A DNA stretch of 64,000 nt from Mucilaginibacter sp. OK098 (GCF_900142915.1 NZ_FRCM01000004.1:358471-422470); one strand, 5' to 3'. Numbered from the stretch's first letter, positions 1-8,199 are shown. Notes: generated by a model not told the origin, from the sequence alone. A program made the numbers and translations.

Positions 1-256
1 TTTCGGGCTTAACTATTTTTGGGGAAGAAAGTGATTTTTGATTTCGGATGTCGGATTTTCGATTTCGGATTTAATGTCTGAACCAGGATTCAGCTGATTA
101 ATGGATTATTGAGATGTTTGTTGCAATTAAGGATCAAGTAATCCTAAAATCTTTTAATCATGGTTCAAATGCGGAAGTCGGAATGCCGATTGCGGAATGT
201 TTTAGTACAATTCTTTCTTTCGGACTTTCCGACTTCCGGACTTTCTGACTTATACC
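1..256. repeat. Repeat-rich upstream region, no gene
   Basis: I see no gene here. Positions 28-75 reiterate the word GATTTCGGAT, and about 205-250 carries alternating words of the form CTTTCGGAC and TTTCCGACTTC. The same word family recurs at 31215-31262, 43503-43540, 43665-43700, 46425-46468 (inside lysA) and 47525-47555, so it is a dispersed repeat. The left edge of the window is arbitrary, so the 3' end of an upstream gene cannot be excluded for the first few bases. Confidence 0.6.
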
Positions 257-264
257 TATCTTTG
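257..264 (+). promoter_or_regulatory. Bacteroidota -7 promoter box of pyrC
   Basis: TATCTTTG matches the Bacteroidota -7 consensus TAnnTTTG exactly. It ends four bases before the pyrC ATG at 269, so the predicted start of transcription falls on or next to the start codon. No good -33 TTTG is visible at the expected distance. Confidence 0.55.
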
Positions 265-268
265 CGTT

Positions 269-1603
269 ATGAGCTCAATCCTTATAAAATCAGCAACAAT
301 AGTTAATGAAAATCGGCAGTTTGTTGCTGATGTTTTGGTAAAAGATGGTTTTATTGACCGAATTGATAAGCATATTGACGCTGCTGCCGATAAAGAGATA
401 AATGCCGAAGGCCTGCATCTCTTCCCAGGTTGCATTGACGACCAGGTGCATTTCCGTGAACCGGGCCTGACCCACAAAGCAAATATTCACTCTGAATCAA
501 GAGCGGCTGTTGCGGGTGGGATCACTTCGTTTATGGAGATGCCCAATACTGTACCAAATACGCTTACGCAGCAATTACTGCAGGATAAATATGATATAGG
601 TGCACGCACTTCGCTGGCTAATTACTCTTTCTTCATGGGCGCCTCAAATGATAATATTGATGAGGTATTAAAAACAGATACTGCCAATGTTTGCGGCATT
701 AAGGTTTTTATGGGCTCATCAACCGGTAATATGCTGGTGGATGATCCTAATACACTTGAGCGCATCTTTGCACAATCACCAATGCTGGTTGCTACGCACT
801 GCGAGGATGAAGCCACTATAAAAAGCAATCTTGAGCATTACAAACAATTATTGGGCGAGAATATCCCGGTAAAACTGCATCCCAAGATCAGGAGCGCCGA
901 AGCCTGTTACCTGTCCTCGTCAATGGCGGTTGACCTTGCGAAAAAGCACAATACACGATTGCATATTTTACATATCTCTACAGAAAAAGAAACTTACCTG
1001 TTTGACAATTCCATCCCGTTAAAAGATAAAAGGATAACCGCCGAGGCCTGTATCCATCACCTTTGGTTTACCGACAAGGATTACGAAACCAAGGGCAACC
1101 TTATAAAATGGAACCCGGCTGTAAAAACAGCGCACGACCGCGATGGCATTTTAAAAGCCGTACTAAACGGGCGTATTGATATAATAGCAACCGACCACGC
1201 CCCGCACACACTGGAAGAAAAATCATTGCCTTACCTTCAAGCACCATCCGGCGGACCATTGGTGCAACATGCGTTGCCCGCTATGCTTGAATTATATCAC
1301 CAGGGTAAGATCAGCCTGGAACAAATTGCCGAAAAAATGGCGCACAATGTTGCAGTATGTTTCCAGATAGAAAAACGCGGTTTTATCCGGGAAGGTTATT
1401 GGGCCGACCTTGTGCTGGCCGATCTAAATGCCCCATGGAAAGTTAACAAGGATAACATTTTATACAAATGTAAATGGAGCCCGTTTGAAGGAACTACCTT
1501 TAAATCAAAAATTGCCTATACCATTGTATCAGGCAATGTTGTGTGGACTGACGGAAGCTTACATGAAGGTGAGGCCGGTAAACGACTGAGCTTTATCAGA
1601 TAA
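269..1603 (+). CDS. pyrC: Dihydroorotase
   Basis: This cytosolic amidohydrolase interconverts N-carbamoyl-aspartate and dihydroorotate, the third step of pyrimidine synthesis. The 444 residues have the normal length for a type I dihydroorotase. Visible motifs are DDQVHFREPG near residues 57-66, a KVFMGSSTG stretch whose lysine is a likely carbamylated metal ligand, HCEDE and ILHIS histidines, and ATDHAPHTLEEK carrying the catalytic aspartate. The first histidine of the usual HxH metal motif is Gln59. Allantoinase and hydantoinase are related, but DDQVHFREPGLTHK and MEMPNT fit dihydroorotase best. The gene stands alone; the following gene is on the other strand. Confidence 0.93.
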   Translation: MSSILIKSATIVNENRQFVADVLVKDGFIDRIDKHIDAAADKEINAEGLHLFPGCIDDQVHFREPGLTHKANIHSESRAAVAGGITSFMEMPNTVPNTLTQQLLQDKYDIGARTSLANYSFFMGASNDNIDEVLKTDTANVCGIKVFMGSSTGNMLVDDPNTLERIFAQSPMLVATHCEDEATIKSNLEHYKQLLGENIPVKLHPKIRSAEACYLSSSMAVDLAKKHNTRLHILHISTEKETYLFDNSIPLKDKRITAEACIHHLWFTDKDYETKGNLIKWNPAVKTAHDRDGILKAVLNGRIDIIATDHAPHTLEEKSLPYLQAPSGGPLVQHALPAMLELYHQGKISLEQIAEKMAHNVAVCFQIEKRGFIREGYWADLVLADLNAPWKVNKDNILYKCKWSPFEGTTFKSKIAYTIVSGNVVWTDGSLHEGEAGKRLSFIR

Positions 1604-1627
1604 TTCGTTTAAGTTAAATTCATTTTT

Positions 1628-1738
1628 GTCATTGCGAGGTACCAAGCAATCGCGGACCGTGCATTTACGCTACGCAAGTTCTACACCGTTCTAGCCGCTC
1701 TGTAAAGTTCACGGTTGCCGCGCTGCGCTCGCAATGAC
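1628..1738. repeat. Dispersed repeat with inverted ends (GTCATTGCGAG)
   Basis: The 111-bp segment begins with GTCATTGCGAG (1628-1638) and ends with its exact complement CTCGCAATGAC (1728-1738). The interior contains the words GGTACCAAGCAATCGCGG and TTGCCGCGCTGCGC. A related fragment ending in CGCAATGACG lies at about 47475-47495. It sits between the convergent ends of pyrC and the GyrI-like gene, so it may also act as a transcription barrier. Confidence 0.7.
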
Positions 1739-1745
1739 ATGATGA

Positions 1746-2213
1746 TTATTTAACTGCCAAATAAATCCTCGCTTCTGTTTCTTCAAAGCTTTTTGGATCT
1801 GCTTTATAAAAATCATAATCAGCTGTATATTTCCTATCAATATCGCTTGCCCAGATCTGTTGCCACGCCTCACCGATATTTGCAGGGAACTGGCCTTCCA
1901 AATAATAAACCTGGTATTTATCAGCAGGTATGGTTATCCCGGTAAAGCCGTCTGGAATATCATCCAATGAACTAACCTTACAACCAAGAACAGCGGTATA
2001 GGGACCTGTATGGTCTGTTTCATATTCGGTATAAACACAATACATATCGTCAGATGTTTTATCCTTAATATGTTGAATCAGGTTTTCGGTCGTGAACCTT
2101 GTCCAAAGGCCGCCAATATCAATTTGCGATTGTCCGTTTTGGTTGGTTGTTCTTACCGAAATCCCGGTTAGATAAAATTGATTTTGGTTGGATATTTCTG
2201 TTTTGGTTATCAT
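1746..2213 (-). CDS. GyrI-like effector-binding domain protein
   Basis: The 155-residue protein is a stand-alone ligand-binding domain of the AraC effector-binding/GyrI/Cass2 type. Such domains bind hydrophobic or cationic small molecules, either as free proteins or fused to regulators. Supporting features are the family-like segments LTGISVRTTN, GGLWTRF, a central YCVYTEYE strand, the VLGCKVSS strand and the IPADKYQVYYLEG stretch. There is no DNA-binding domain and no signal peptide, so it is probably a cytosolic sequestering or sensing protein. It lies at the downstream end of a minus-strand group with SRPBCC, EVE, a second GyrI-like protein and DoxX. The ligand cannot be told from sequence. 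Confidence 0.8.
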   Translation of the reverse strand: MITKTEISNQNQFYLTGISVRTTNQNGQSQIDIGGLWTRFTTENLIQHIKDKTSDDMYCVYTEYETDHTGPYTAVLGCKVSSLDDIPDGFTGITIPADKYQVYYLEGQFPANIGEAWQQIWASDIDRKYTADYDFYKADPKSFEETEARIYLAVK

Positions 2214-2290
2214 TACTATAAGTTATATCGATTCATAAAATATTTTTAATGAATTGTTTATAAAGATCAATTAAATAATTACATAATCAA

Positions 2291-2716
2291 CTATTTCTCT
2301 ATAATTTTCTTCAATCCGTCAAAAACAGATTTCCAGTTTTGCTCAGAATGATCCATTGCTTCCTGGTTTTTAACACCATCCTGTGTTATTACCAAAGTGG
2401 TTTTGCCATCGGTTTCACCTAATTCATAAGTGATATTATTATAATTTTCAGGCTTATTTTCGGTGCCCGACATGCTGCTCCAATAAGTGTACTTTAATAA
2501 GTTCGGCGCATCAATGTCAAGAATAATTCCACCGTCTTCGTATTTATGTCCCTCCCATTCACCGCTGAAAGTAATGGGGCTTCCAACCTTCCAATCGGAC
2601 TTTAAATCGGTACCGAAAAAATATTCTTTTACCATAGCGGCATCGGTTAGCCCTTTCCAAACCTCGGCAATCGGCGCCTTAAAGTTGATGGTTGTTTTTA
2701 ATGTTAGTGTACTCAT
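2291..2716 (-). CDS. SRPBCC domain protein (AHSA1-like)
   Basis: This 141-residue cytosolic protein has the START/Bet v 1-like fold of the AHSA1 family, recognised from its opening TTINFKAPIAEVWKGLTDAAMVKEYFFGT, the PITFSGEWEGH strand and the TTLVITQDGV strand before the final long helix. Members bind hydrophobic ligands, and the AHSA1 name comes from the Hsp90 co-chaperone, but bacterial stand-alone members mostly have no known function. The ATG at 2716 is the natural start. A block of repeated TTGATTAAGTTG words lies directly upstream, so its promoter must be inside or beyond that block. Confidence 0.85.
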   Translation of the reverse strand: MSTLTLKTTINFKAPIAEVWKGLTDAAMVKEYFFGTDLKSDWKVGSPITFSGEWEGHKYEDGGIILDIDAPNLLKYTYWSSMSGTENKPENYNNITYELGETDGKTTLVITQDGVKNQEAMDHSEQNWKSVFDGLKKIIEK

Positions 2717-2814
2717 TTTTTAAGTTGATTAAGTTAGATTATGTTGATTGGGTTGATTAAGTTTCTTTAAGGGCGGCGATTGTTTTAACTCAATCAACCA
2801 CTCACCCAATCAAC
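2717..2814. repeat. GTTGATTAAGTTG-type dispersed repeat
   Basis: Words of the form TTGATTAAGTT occur on both arms, in opposite orientation, around a short spacer: 2723-2765 on one side and about 2787-2823 on the other. The same structure appears at 52189-52290 between the polyketide synthase and its methyltransferase, and a half copy lies at 6148-6180. The right arm runs into the last codons of the EVE-domain gene. Confidence 0.65.
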
Positions 2815-3228
2815 TTAATCAACCATTTTACTTCTGATTAGTTTGAAATCGCCTTCCGGGATCTCGAAGAAACCAAAGCGAAACTGATAGCCCCATGAGC
2901 TTTTATTTTTAATAAAATCAAGATCCGCTATCAATGGAGCTATGGGAGTTTCCTTGCTTTCCTCGTATTTTATATTCCGGCGGTATGGGATAAAATTATC
3001 AGCCATTTTATGCTGATAGATCTGCTCATCAGCCACCTGACCGATTGCGGTAAATGCCTGTAAAGGCTCATTGCCGGCAAATGTTTGTTTGGGCGAATAA
3101 AACATCACCCAATCGTTTACAGCCATCCGTTTTAAAGGTCCTTCTTTGCCGTGATTGGCCTGCATAAAGCCACCGGCAACACCACGGGCAATATGATCTT
3201 TTGAAACTACTACTATCCAGTATCGCAT
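2815..3228 (-). CDS. EVE domain protein (UPF0310)
   Basis: The 137-residue protein is a complete stand-alone EVE domain, shown by the start RYWIVVVSKDHIARGV, the HGKEGPLKRMAVNDWVMFYSPK segment, and the AFTAIGQV strand with the YRRN motif. EVE domains belong to the PUA-like fold and, in characterised members, bind modified bases in DNA or RNA; stand-alone members are conserved but poorly understood. The last few codons lie in a dispersed repeat of TTGATTAAGTT type, so the C terminus (SKMVD) may have been set by that repeat. It is 27 nt downstream of the GyrI-like gene on the same strand and is probably co-transcribed with it. Confidence 0.88.
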   Translation of the reverse strand: MRYWIVVVSKDHIARGVAGGFMQANHGKEGPLKRMAVNDWVMFYSPKQTFAGNEPLQAFTAIGQVADEQIYQHKMADNFIPYRRNIKYEESKETPIAPLIADLDFIKNKSSWGYQFRFGFFEIPEGDFKLIRSKMVD

Positions 3229-3255
3229 AACAGTTTACAGTTAAATATTATTTAG

Positions 3256-3873
3256 TTACAATTTAATTATAGGTTGCCTGATAATGGTTCTCAATTTTTC
3301 AGGGGCCGTCCTGCGCATGTCATTCAAATATATTTCCCTGTGGTTTCCATTAAAGCTATAGTCATTATCTTTTATAAAAGCATGCAAGCGGGCAATAGTT
3401 GCTGGTTCGTTATTATAAGGACCCGAGTGAAGTACCTGGGCGCATAAACCTTCATCCATTGTTCCAAAGCTTATATCGTTCAGCATTGGCATATCTTTCT
3501 TTTTGCTTGCTTGTTCTACTGCCATGCTTACAATTGAGGCGGTAACAAATTTAGGCTGCATAATCATTAAGGTCCATTTCCATGCAGCTTTATTTTCCAT
3601 TGAAAAATTGTTAATGTTATCACTAAACCATAGGCCTTCAAGTGGCATTACACCGTAATCAATTTGTTGAATGCCTTTTTTAAGCATAAATTTAATAGTA
3701 TATGAAAGGCTGAATAAAGCTTCCACCGCATTTTGAAATAGTTGTGAACTATTAGGATCACCACACCCATCTATCATCAGGTAGTTTAATTGGGGAGCAG
3801 TTACCACTTCAATCTTACTCGCAGAAACTTTATAAAGATCCTGAAGCTCTTTTTTAAAATCGATTTTTTTCAT
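3256..3873 (-). CDS. GyrI-like small-molecule-binding protein
   Basis: This 205-residue protein resembles the GyrI-like small-molecule binding family, shown by FKKELQDLYKVSASKIEVVTAPQL, NYLMIDGCGDP, a long alpha-beta core (PLEGLWFSD, WKWTLMIMQP) and the C-terminal HEIYLNDMRRTAPEKLRTIIRQPI stretch. Family members bind drugs or other amphipathic ligands, and some hydrolyse them. No membrane segment or signal peptide is present. It is the second protein of this fold in 2.2 kb and follows a DoxX gene by 11 nt, so a shared transcript is likely. The substrate is unknown. Confidence 0.85.
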   Translation of the reverse strand: MKKIDFKKELQDLYKVSASKIEVVTAPQLNYLMIDGCGDPNSSQLFQNAVEALFSLSYTIKFMLKKGIQQIDYGVMPLEGLWFSDNINNFSMENKAAWKWTLMIMQPKFVTASIVSMAVEQASKKKDMPMLNDISFGTMDEGLCAQVLHSGPYNNEPATIARLHAFIKDNDYSFNGNHREIYLNDMRRTAPEKLRTIIRQPIIKL

Positions 3874-3884
3874 GCTGATCTATT

Positions 3885-4232
3885 TTAAATCCAAAAGGTA
3901 AATAAAAATATAGCTAATAAATGCAGCCCCACATAAACCGGGGTCATCACATACTTTCGAGGATCGTTATTTTTAAGGTGGGTATAAATGGCTCCTATTA
4001 TTAGTATAGCGTATATTACAATACCATACATCCTTGTAGCATTAAATAATAGCAGGAGACCACAGGCTATTTCAATAAAACCCAGAAAATGCATAAACCA
4101 TAAGGGGTAGCCCCAGCGTTTAAAATGCTCAATAGAAACTTTTTGTCCGCTTAGTTTTTTAAAGCCGAAGATAAAGCCGGGTATTGCATAAGCTATTATC
4201 AATACCCAAAAAATGATTGTTTTAATTTCCAT
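3885..4232 (-). CDS. DoxX-like small membrane protein
   Basis: I chose the ATG at 4232 rather than an in-frame TTG at 4262, because the resulting protein (115 residues, starting MEIKTIIFW) begins with a hydrophobic segment as the family does. It has four predicted membrane helices, with the conserved FGFKKLSGQ and GYPLWFMHFLGFIEIACGLLLL stretches typical of DoxX-like/DUF4260-type proteins. The family lies in the inner membrane; some members take part in thiol or redox stress responses, but most are unassigned. It precedes the GyrI-like gene and follows a WYL regulator on the same strand. Confidence 0.8.
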   Translation of the reverse strand: MEIKTIIFWVLIIAYAIPGFIFGFKKLSGQKVSIEHFKRWGYPLWFMHFLGFIEIACGLLLLFNATRMYGIVIYAILIIGAIYTHLKNNDPRKYVMTPVYVGLHLLAIFLFTFWI

Positions 4233-4282
4233 TGTTTTAGTTTGCTTGCACAAATAAAACAATGGCGAATGACAGCCCTATG

Positions 4283-5245
4283 TCAGTAGGAATTTGTTAA
4301 TTGAAGATTTTTTTGAGCAATTGCTGCGGCAATGTTCCCTACCTGTTCTTTTAAACTGTCGGGGCTTATAATTTCGGCCTGGTCGCCAAACATCATGAAC
4401 CATCGGGCAAAGCCTTCTATTGATGTGGTGAGGAAGGTCATTTCTATTTGGCCGCCTACAGTTTTTTCAGAAACAAAACCGCTATAATATTTCTGATATT
4501 CCAGGTGCCTGTAAATCGCTTTATCAACCCGTATTATTACCATATCCAGTTCCTGCTCTTTGGCGGTTTGGGCAATGTAAGCTTTTAGAGTTGGGTGTTT
4601 GCTGGTGAAAGCCCTGCCGCTGCATTCAATCCGGTTAATCCTGTCTACCCGGAAATCCCGGTAAGCATTCCGTAACTGGCAATAGGCTATCAGGTGCCAG
4701 TAGCCGGCTTTATAAAAAATACCGATGGGTTCAACATCCCTTATTGTATGTTCCTGGCTATGGATTGCAAAGTAATTCATATGCAATACACTTTTTTGGG
4801 CGATGCTGTTGAGTAAGGTCTGAATATGATCTTTATTATCAACCTTCAGCTGACCGCGGCTCCTGAGCACTTCAATACTGCTGTCAATATCTTCCAGTAA
4901 ATTTTTCTCAGCTGTTTTTAATATCGCCCTGATCTTATACATGGCCGATTTATGGTGCTCAGTAGTTGAGGCATCAGTAAGTTTTTCAACAAATTTTTCG
5001 GCAGTTAAAAAGGCGGTGGCTTCTTCTTTTGTAAACATTACAGGCGGCAGGCGGTAACCATCAACAATAGAATATCCTACCCCAGCCTCACCTATTATCG
5101 GGATCCCGGCTTCCTCAAGCGTTTTTACATCACGGTAAACAGTACGTAAGCTTATACCAAACCGTTCGGCTATATCGCTGGCTTTAACCACCCTGCGCGA
5201 TTGTAGTTGAATTAATATGGCCGAAACTCTGTCGATGCGATTCAT
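4283..5245 (-). CDS. WYL-domain transcriptional regulator (YafY type)
   Basis: The protein has an N-terminal HTH_11 winged helix (MNRIDRVSAILIQLQSRRVV through SLRTVYRDVKTLEEAGIPI) and a C-terminal WYL ligand-sensing domain (VEPIGIFYKAGYWHLIAYC, then YRDFRVDRI), the order seen in YafY/DeoR-like regulators. WYL domains sense nucleic acid or small-molecule ligands. The open frame extends to a TTG at 5284, but the ATG at 5245 matches the family start and is preferred (320 residues). A perfect 12-bp inverted repeat at 5276-5304 lies between it and the divergent DUF2007 gene and is the obvious operator. It may also control the DoxX, GyrI and EVE genes downstream. Confidence 0.88.
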   Translation of the reverse strand: MNRIDRVSAILIQLQSRRVVKASDIAERFGISLRTVYRDVKTLEEAGIPIIGEAGVGYSIVDGYRLPPVMFTKEEATAFLTAEKFVEKLTDASTTEHHKSAMYKIRAILKTAEKNLLEDIDSSIEVLRSRGQLKVDNKDHIQTLLNSIAQKSVLHMNYFAIHSQEHTIRDVEPIGIFYKAGYWHLIAYCQLRNAYRDFRVDRINRIECSGRAFTSKHPTLKAYIAQTAKEQELDMVIIRVDKAIYRHLEYQKYYSGFVSEKTVGGQIEMTFLTTSIEGFARWFMMFGDQAEIISPDSLKEQVGNIAAAIAQKNLQLTNSY

Positions 5246-5275
5246 GCCATCCAAATTAAAGAAAAACCCGGTATC

Positions 5276-5304
5276 TTTATGCAAAATTTATTATTTTGCA
5301 TAAA
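5276..5304. promoter_or_regulatory. Perfect palindrome between divergent genes
   Basis: TTTATGCAAAAT (5276-5287) and its exact reverse complement ATTTTGCATAAA (5293-5304) are separated by five bases. The right arm touches the ATG of the DUF2007 gene at 5305, and the left arm is 30 bp from the ATG of the WYL regulator at 5245. This is a good candidate for an autoregulatory operator serving both directions. Confidence 0.7.
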
Positions 5305-5730
5305 ATGAGCATCGACGACGATAAAATAATAACGTTTGAATCCTATTACGATCCCATGCTTGCGCACATTATCCGCAGCAGGCTTGAAGCTAATGGCATC
5401 CCCTGTTTTATTGCCGATGAAAATATAGTTATGGGCAACCCCATATATAACCAGGCTATGGGCGGCGTAAAGCTTAAAGTATTTGAAAAAGACGTTGAGC
5501 GGTGCCGTGAAATTTTAGCAACCGAAGGCGATCTGCATGAAAACGATCATTTTGAAATTGACGATGAAAACAATACCTACGTAGTTTGCCCTTTTTGCGC
5601 TTCAACAAATGTGAGCAATATTACCGAAGGTAAAGATGACGGACTTTTAAATACCATCATGAATTTAGCAAATCCTTTTCACAGTCAAAAAAACTGGCAT
5701 TGCCATAATTGTCAGCAGGATTTTGAATAG
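5305..5730 (+). CDS. DUF2007-like putative signal-transducing protein
   Basis: The ATG at 5305 is preferred over an in-frame TTG at 5296 that lies in the palindrome; the product has 141 residues. The N-terminal part (ITFESYYDPMLAHIIRSRLEANGIPCFIADEN with YNQAMGGVKLKV) matches the DUF2007 putative signal-transducing domain. The C-terminal part has two CxxC pairs (CPFCAS and CHNCQQ) that could form a zinc ribbon. It is cytosolic, divergent from the WYL regulator and 24 nt upstream of a LuxR-type membrane protein. No precise function is known for the family. Confidence 0.8.
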   Translation: MSIDDDKIITFESYYDPMLAHIIRSRLEANGIPCFIADENIVMGNPIYNQAMGGVKLKVFEKDVERCREILATEGDLHENDHFEIDDENNTYVVCPFCASTNVSNITEGKDDGLLNTIMNLANPFHSQKNWHCHNCQQDFE

Positions 5731-5754
5731 CGCGGCTAAGTTTTAAATCAGTTA

Positions 5755-6168
5755 ATGACCTATCCAACACTTAAAATCAGCATTAAAATTGGCATTGCAG
5801 CTGCCCTGGCAATTATTCTTTTCCAGGTTTCAAACATCCTGCTGGTTTATAAATACTTTAAATTTGATTACTACATAACCGCAGTGGCAGTTCTGTTTTT
5901 AATAGCAGGATTTTTCATTTCAAAATATAAGCGCACTGATCAAAAAAAAGATCCTGCAGAAAACCTGCTGTTAACCTTAACCTCCAAAGAGTCGGCCATA
6001 TTACAAATGATTGCCGAAGGAAAAAGCAATAAGGAAATTGCCTCAATAAATTTTGTGGAAGTAAGCACCATTAAAACCCATATCAATAATATTTATACGA
6101 AGCTTGGTTTACAAAACCGCAGGGAAGCTATTGTTTATTGTAAGAAGGAGTTGATTAAGTTGGATTGA
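5755..6168 (+). CDS. Membrane-anchored LuxR-type helix-turn-helix protein
   Basis: The 137-residue protein has two membrane helices (about residues 10-30 and 37-57), then a short linker and a LuxR/GerE helix-turn-helix: LTSKESAILQMIAEGKSNKEIA followed by VSTIKTHINNIYTKLG and REAIVYCKK. No receiver domain is present. Such proteins would bind DNA from the inner membrane, with the membrane part as a possible sensor. The gene is 24 nt downstream of the DUF2007 gene and 110 nt upstream of DUF4199, so it may lie in one operon with them. The target genes are unknown. Confidence 0.82.
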   Translation: MTYPTLKISIKIGIAAALAIILFQVSNILLVYKYFKFDYYITAVAVLFLIAGFFISKYKRTDQKKDPAENLLLTLTSKESAILQMIAEGKSNKEIASINFVEVSTIKTHINNIYTKLGLQNRREAIVYCKKELIKLD

Positions 6169-6278
6169 GTTGATTAGGTTCATTCAGCAACAAAATCCAC
6201 CCTTTTTCCACCTTAAAAATTTTGTTTATGAGGTAAACTTCCTCCAGTTTTGCCCTGATCAATCTAAACAATAACAAT

Positions 6279-6803
6279 ATGAAATCAACATTAAAATTCG
6301 GGTTAGTAACGGGCTTAATAAGTTCCGTTTTTCTATTTGGCTTTTTCTCCCTGGTGGTTTGGCTAAATGAAAAAAATGGCTGGGGAATGCAGGCTGAGAA
6401 CATAAGGGGAATCGGCGGGCTTTTATCAATACCCATCCAGGCAATTGGCATTTACATGGCTATGCAAAACACAAAAAAACTTACCGGCATGCTTACTTAC
6501 GGGCAGGCAGTTAAAACCGGCTTATTGGTTGCTATAACAATTGCGGTTATAGTTGCCATCTTTAGCTTTCTTTATTGCCAACTGATAAATCCCGGCTATG
6601 CGGAATTTATGGTGAAGGATGCCCAAAAAGCCATGGCTGCCAATGGAGAGTCGCAGCAGCAAATAAACCAGGATTCCGTGATGGTAAGCAAGCAGTTTAC
6701 CACGGGTGCGCAGGTAATGATGGCAATAGTGGGACAGTTTGTTACCGGGCTTATTATTTCATTAATTATTGGCTTGTTTATAAAAACCAAGAGCCAGAAG
6801 TAA
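6279..6803 (+). CDS. DUF4199 membrane protein
   Basis: This 174-residue integral membrane protein has four hydrophobic helices (about 8-30, 45-62, 78-101 and 145-168), with the sequence KYGL-like start MKSTLKFGLVTGLISS, a GMLTYGQAVKTGLLV loop and FLYCQLINPGYAEFMV before a charged amphipathic segment. This pattern fits DUF4199, a family found widely in Bacteroidota but with no established function. The C-terminal helix pair encloses MMAIVGQFVTGLIISLIIGLF. It follows the LuxR-type membrane protein on the same strand. Confidence 0.8.
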   Translation: MKSTLKFGLVTGLISSVFLFGFFSLVVWLNEKNGWGMQAENIRGIGGLLSIPIQAIGIYMAMQNTKKLTGMLTYGQAVKTGLLVAITIAVIVAIFSFLYCQLINPGYAEFMVKDAQKAMAANGESQQQINQDSVMVSKQFTTGAQVMMAIVGQFVTGLIISLIIGLFIKTKSQK

Positions 6804-7191
6804 AAAGGTTTAAAAACTCTTATAACTAAGAGCCTATTTCCTTTCCCCTCTTTGCGCAGCAGAGAGGGGTGACTGAGAAGCGATGTCGGGGTGAGTTGAC
6901 ACCGCCATGCATTAGCGCCAATGCATTTGCGTTAATATCGCCCGCATATTTACCCACCCGGTCGACGCTTCGCTGGACCACCCTCCCTTCGCTGCGCGTA
7001 AGGAGGGTAAAAAAGCTTAACTTAATGCCATTGGGCTACGCCTCCGTTAAGCAAGCGATAAAAGAAGGGCATCCACCTAGTCGCCATAGAACCTCCAAAT
7101 TTAAACAAGCTCTGGATTTAGCCTATAAAACCCATTTGTATCAATAAAGATACATTTAGAGTTATTAAACCTAATTTCTATATTAGCGGCT
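6804..7191. other. Gene-free repeat region
   Basis: No protein-like frame or RNA gene is visible. The segment holds GC-rich fragments unlike the surrounding DNA, including a palindromic CCCTC-TTTGCGCAGCAGA-GAGGG hairpin near 6845-6870 and a CCCTCC-TTCGCTGCGCGTAA-GGAGGG hairpin near 6982-7008. These look like degenerate members of the same CCTCC/GGAGG repeat family seen at 13260, 43108 and 57609. TACATTTA at 7151-7158 differs from the -7 consensus TAnnTTTG by one base and may serve the asparaginase gene. Confidence 0.5.
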
Positions 7192-8199
7192 ATGTATAAC
7201 CGCCGTAAGTTTATAAAAATATCGGCTGCCGGCGCTTCGCTGGCGGCTTTGTCAACTTCTAAAATTGCTAGGGCAGCTATTTCAGCTCCATACTCTGGTG
7301 TTCCCGTTGTTATTTCTACCTGGGATTTCGGAATAGTAGCCAATAAAGAAGCCTGGAAAACGCTTGAAAAAGGCGGCCGCGCTTTGGATGCTGTTGAAGC
7401 CGGGGTGAGGATCCCGGAGGCAGATATGAATAATCATACTGTTGGAAGGGCCGGTTATCCTGATCGCGACGGACACGTTTCTCTTGATGCCTGCATAATG
7501 GACGAATTTGGTAATTGCGGTTCTGTAGCGGCTATTGAGGATATTGCACACCCAATATCTGTTGCCCGGTTAGTAATGGAAAAAACACCTCATGTAATGC
7601 TGGTTGGCGAAGGCGCTACCCAATTTGCGATTGAACAAGGTTTTAAAAGAGAAAAACTACTTACTCCCGAATCAGAAAAGGCGTGGAAGGAATGGCTTAA
7701 AACAGCCAAGTACTCGCCGGTAATGAATATTGAGAACAAGCAGCACGCTCCCGGCAATAAATATAACCATGATACTATTGGCATGCTGGCCATTGATGCC
7801 AAAGGCAATATATCCGGCGCCTGCACTACCAGCGGTATGGCATTTAAATTGCGCGGACGTGTTGGCGACAGCCCGATAATTGGTGCAGGCCTGTACGTTG
7901 ATAACGAAGTGGGTGGTGCAACATCAACCGGTGTTGGCGAAGAAGTGATCCGTAACGTGGGCAGCTTTTTGGTTGTTGAGCTGATGCGCCAGGGATATTC
8001 GCCGGAAGATGCCTGTAAAGAGGCTGTAAAGCGCATTATAAAAAAGAAACCGGATACTGCTAAGAACATCCAGGTTGGTTTCCTGGCTATTAATAAAAAA
8101 GGAGAATATGGCGCATATGCCATTCAAAAAGGTTTTTCATTTGCGGTTTGTAATGCTGAAAAACAGGATCTGCTGGTACCGGGTAAAAGTTTTTATTGA
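7192..8199 (+). CDS. Glycosylasparaginase (Ntn hydrolase)
   Basis: The protein is an N4-(beta-N-acetylglucosaminyl)-L-asparaginase of the Ntn-hydrolase superfamily, which cleaves the GlcNAc-Asn link of glycopeptides. It has 335 residues. The precursor is expected to cut itself before Thr195 in NHDTIGMLA to expose the nucleophile; the downstream GACTTSGMAFKLRGRVGDSPIIGAG and VDNEVGGATSTGVGE segments are the substrate-binding regions. The N terminus (NRRKFIK, then a hydrophobic stretch and IARA) is a Tat-type signal, so export to the periplasm is likely. It lies next to glycan-degrading functions, consistent with glycoprotein turnover. Confidence 0.92.
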   Translation: MYNRRKFIKISAAGASLAALSTSKIARAAISAPYSGVPVVISTWDFGIVANKEAWKTLEKGGRALDAVEAGVRIPEADMNNHTVGRAGYPDRDGHVSLDACIMDEFGNCGSVAAIEDIAHPISVARLVMEKTPHVMLVGEGATQFAIEQGFKREKLLTPESEKAWKEWLKTAKYSPVMNIENKQHAPGNKYNHDTIGMLAIDAKGNISGACTTSGMAFKLRGRVGDSPIIGAGLYVDNEVGGATSTGVGEEVIRNVGSFLVVELMRQGYSPEDACKEAVKRIIKKKPDTAKNIQVGFLAINKKGEYGAYAIQKGFSFAVCNAEKQDLLVPGKSFY

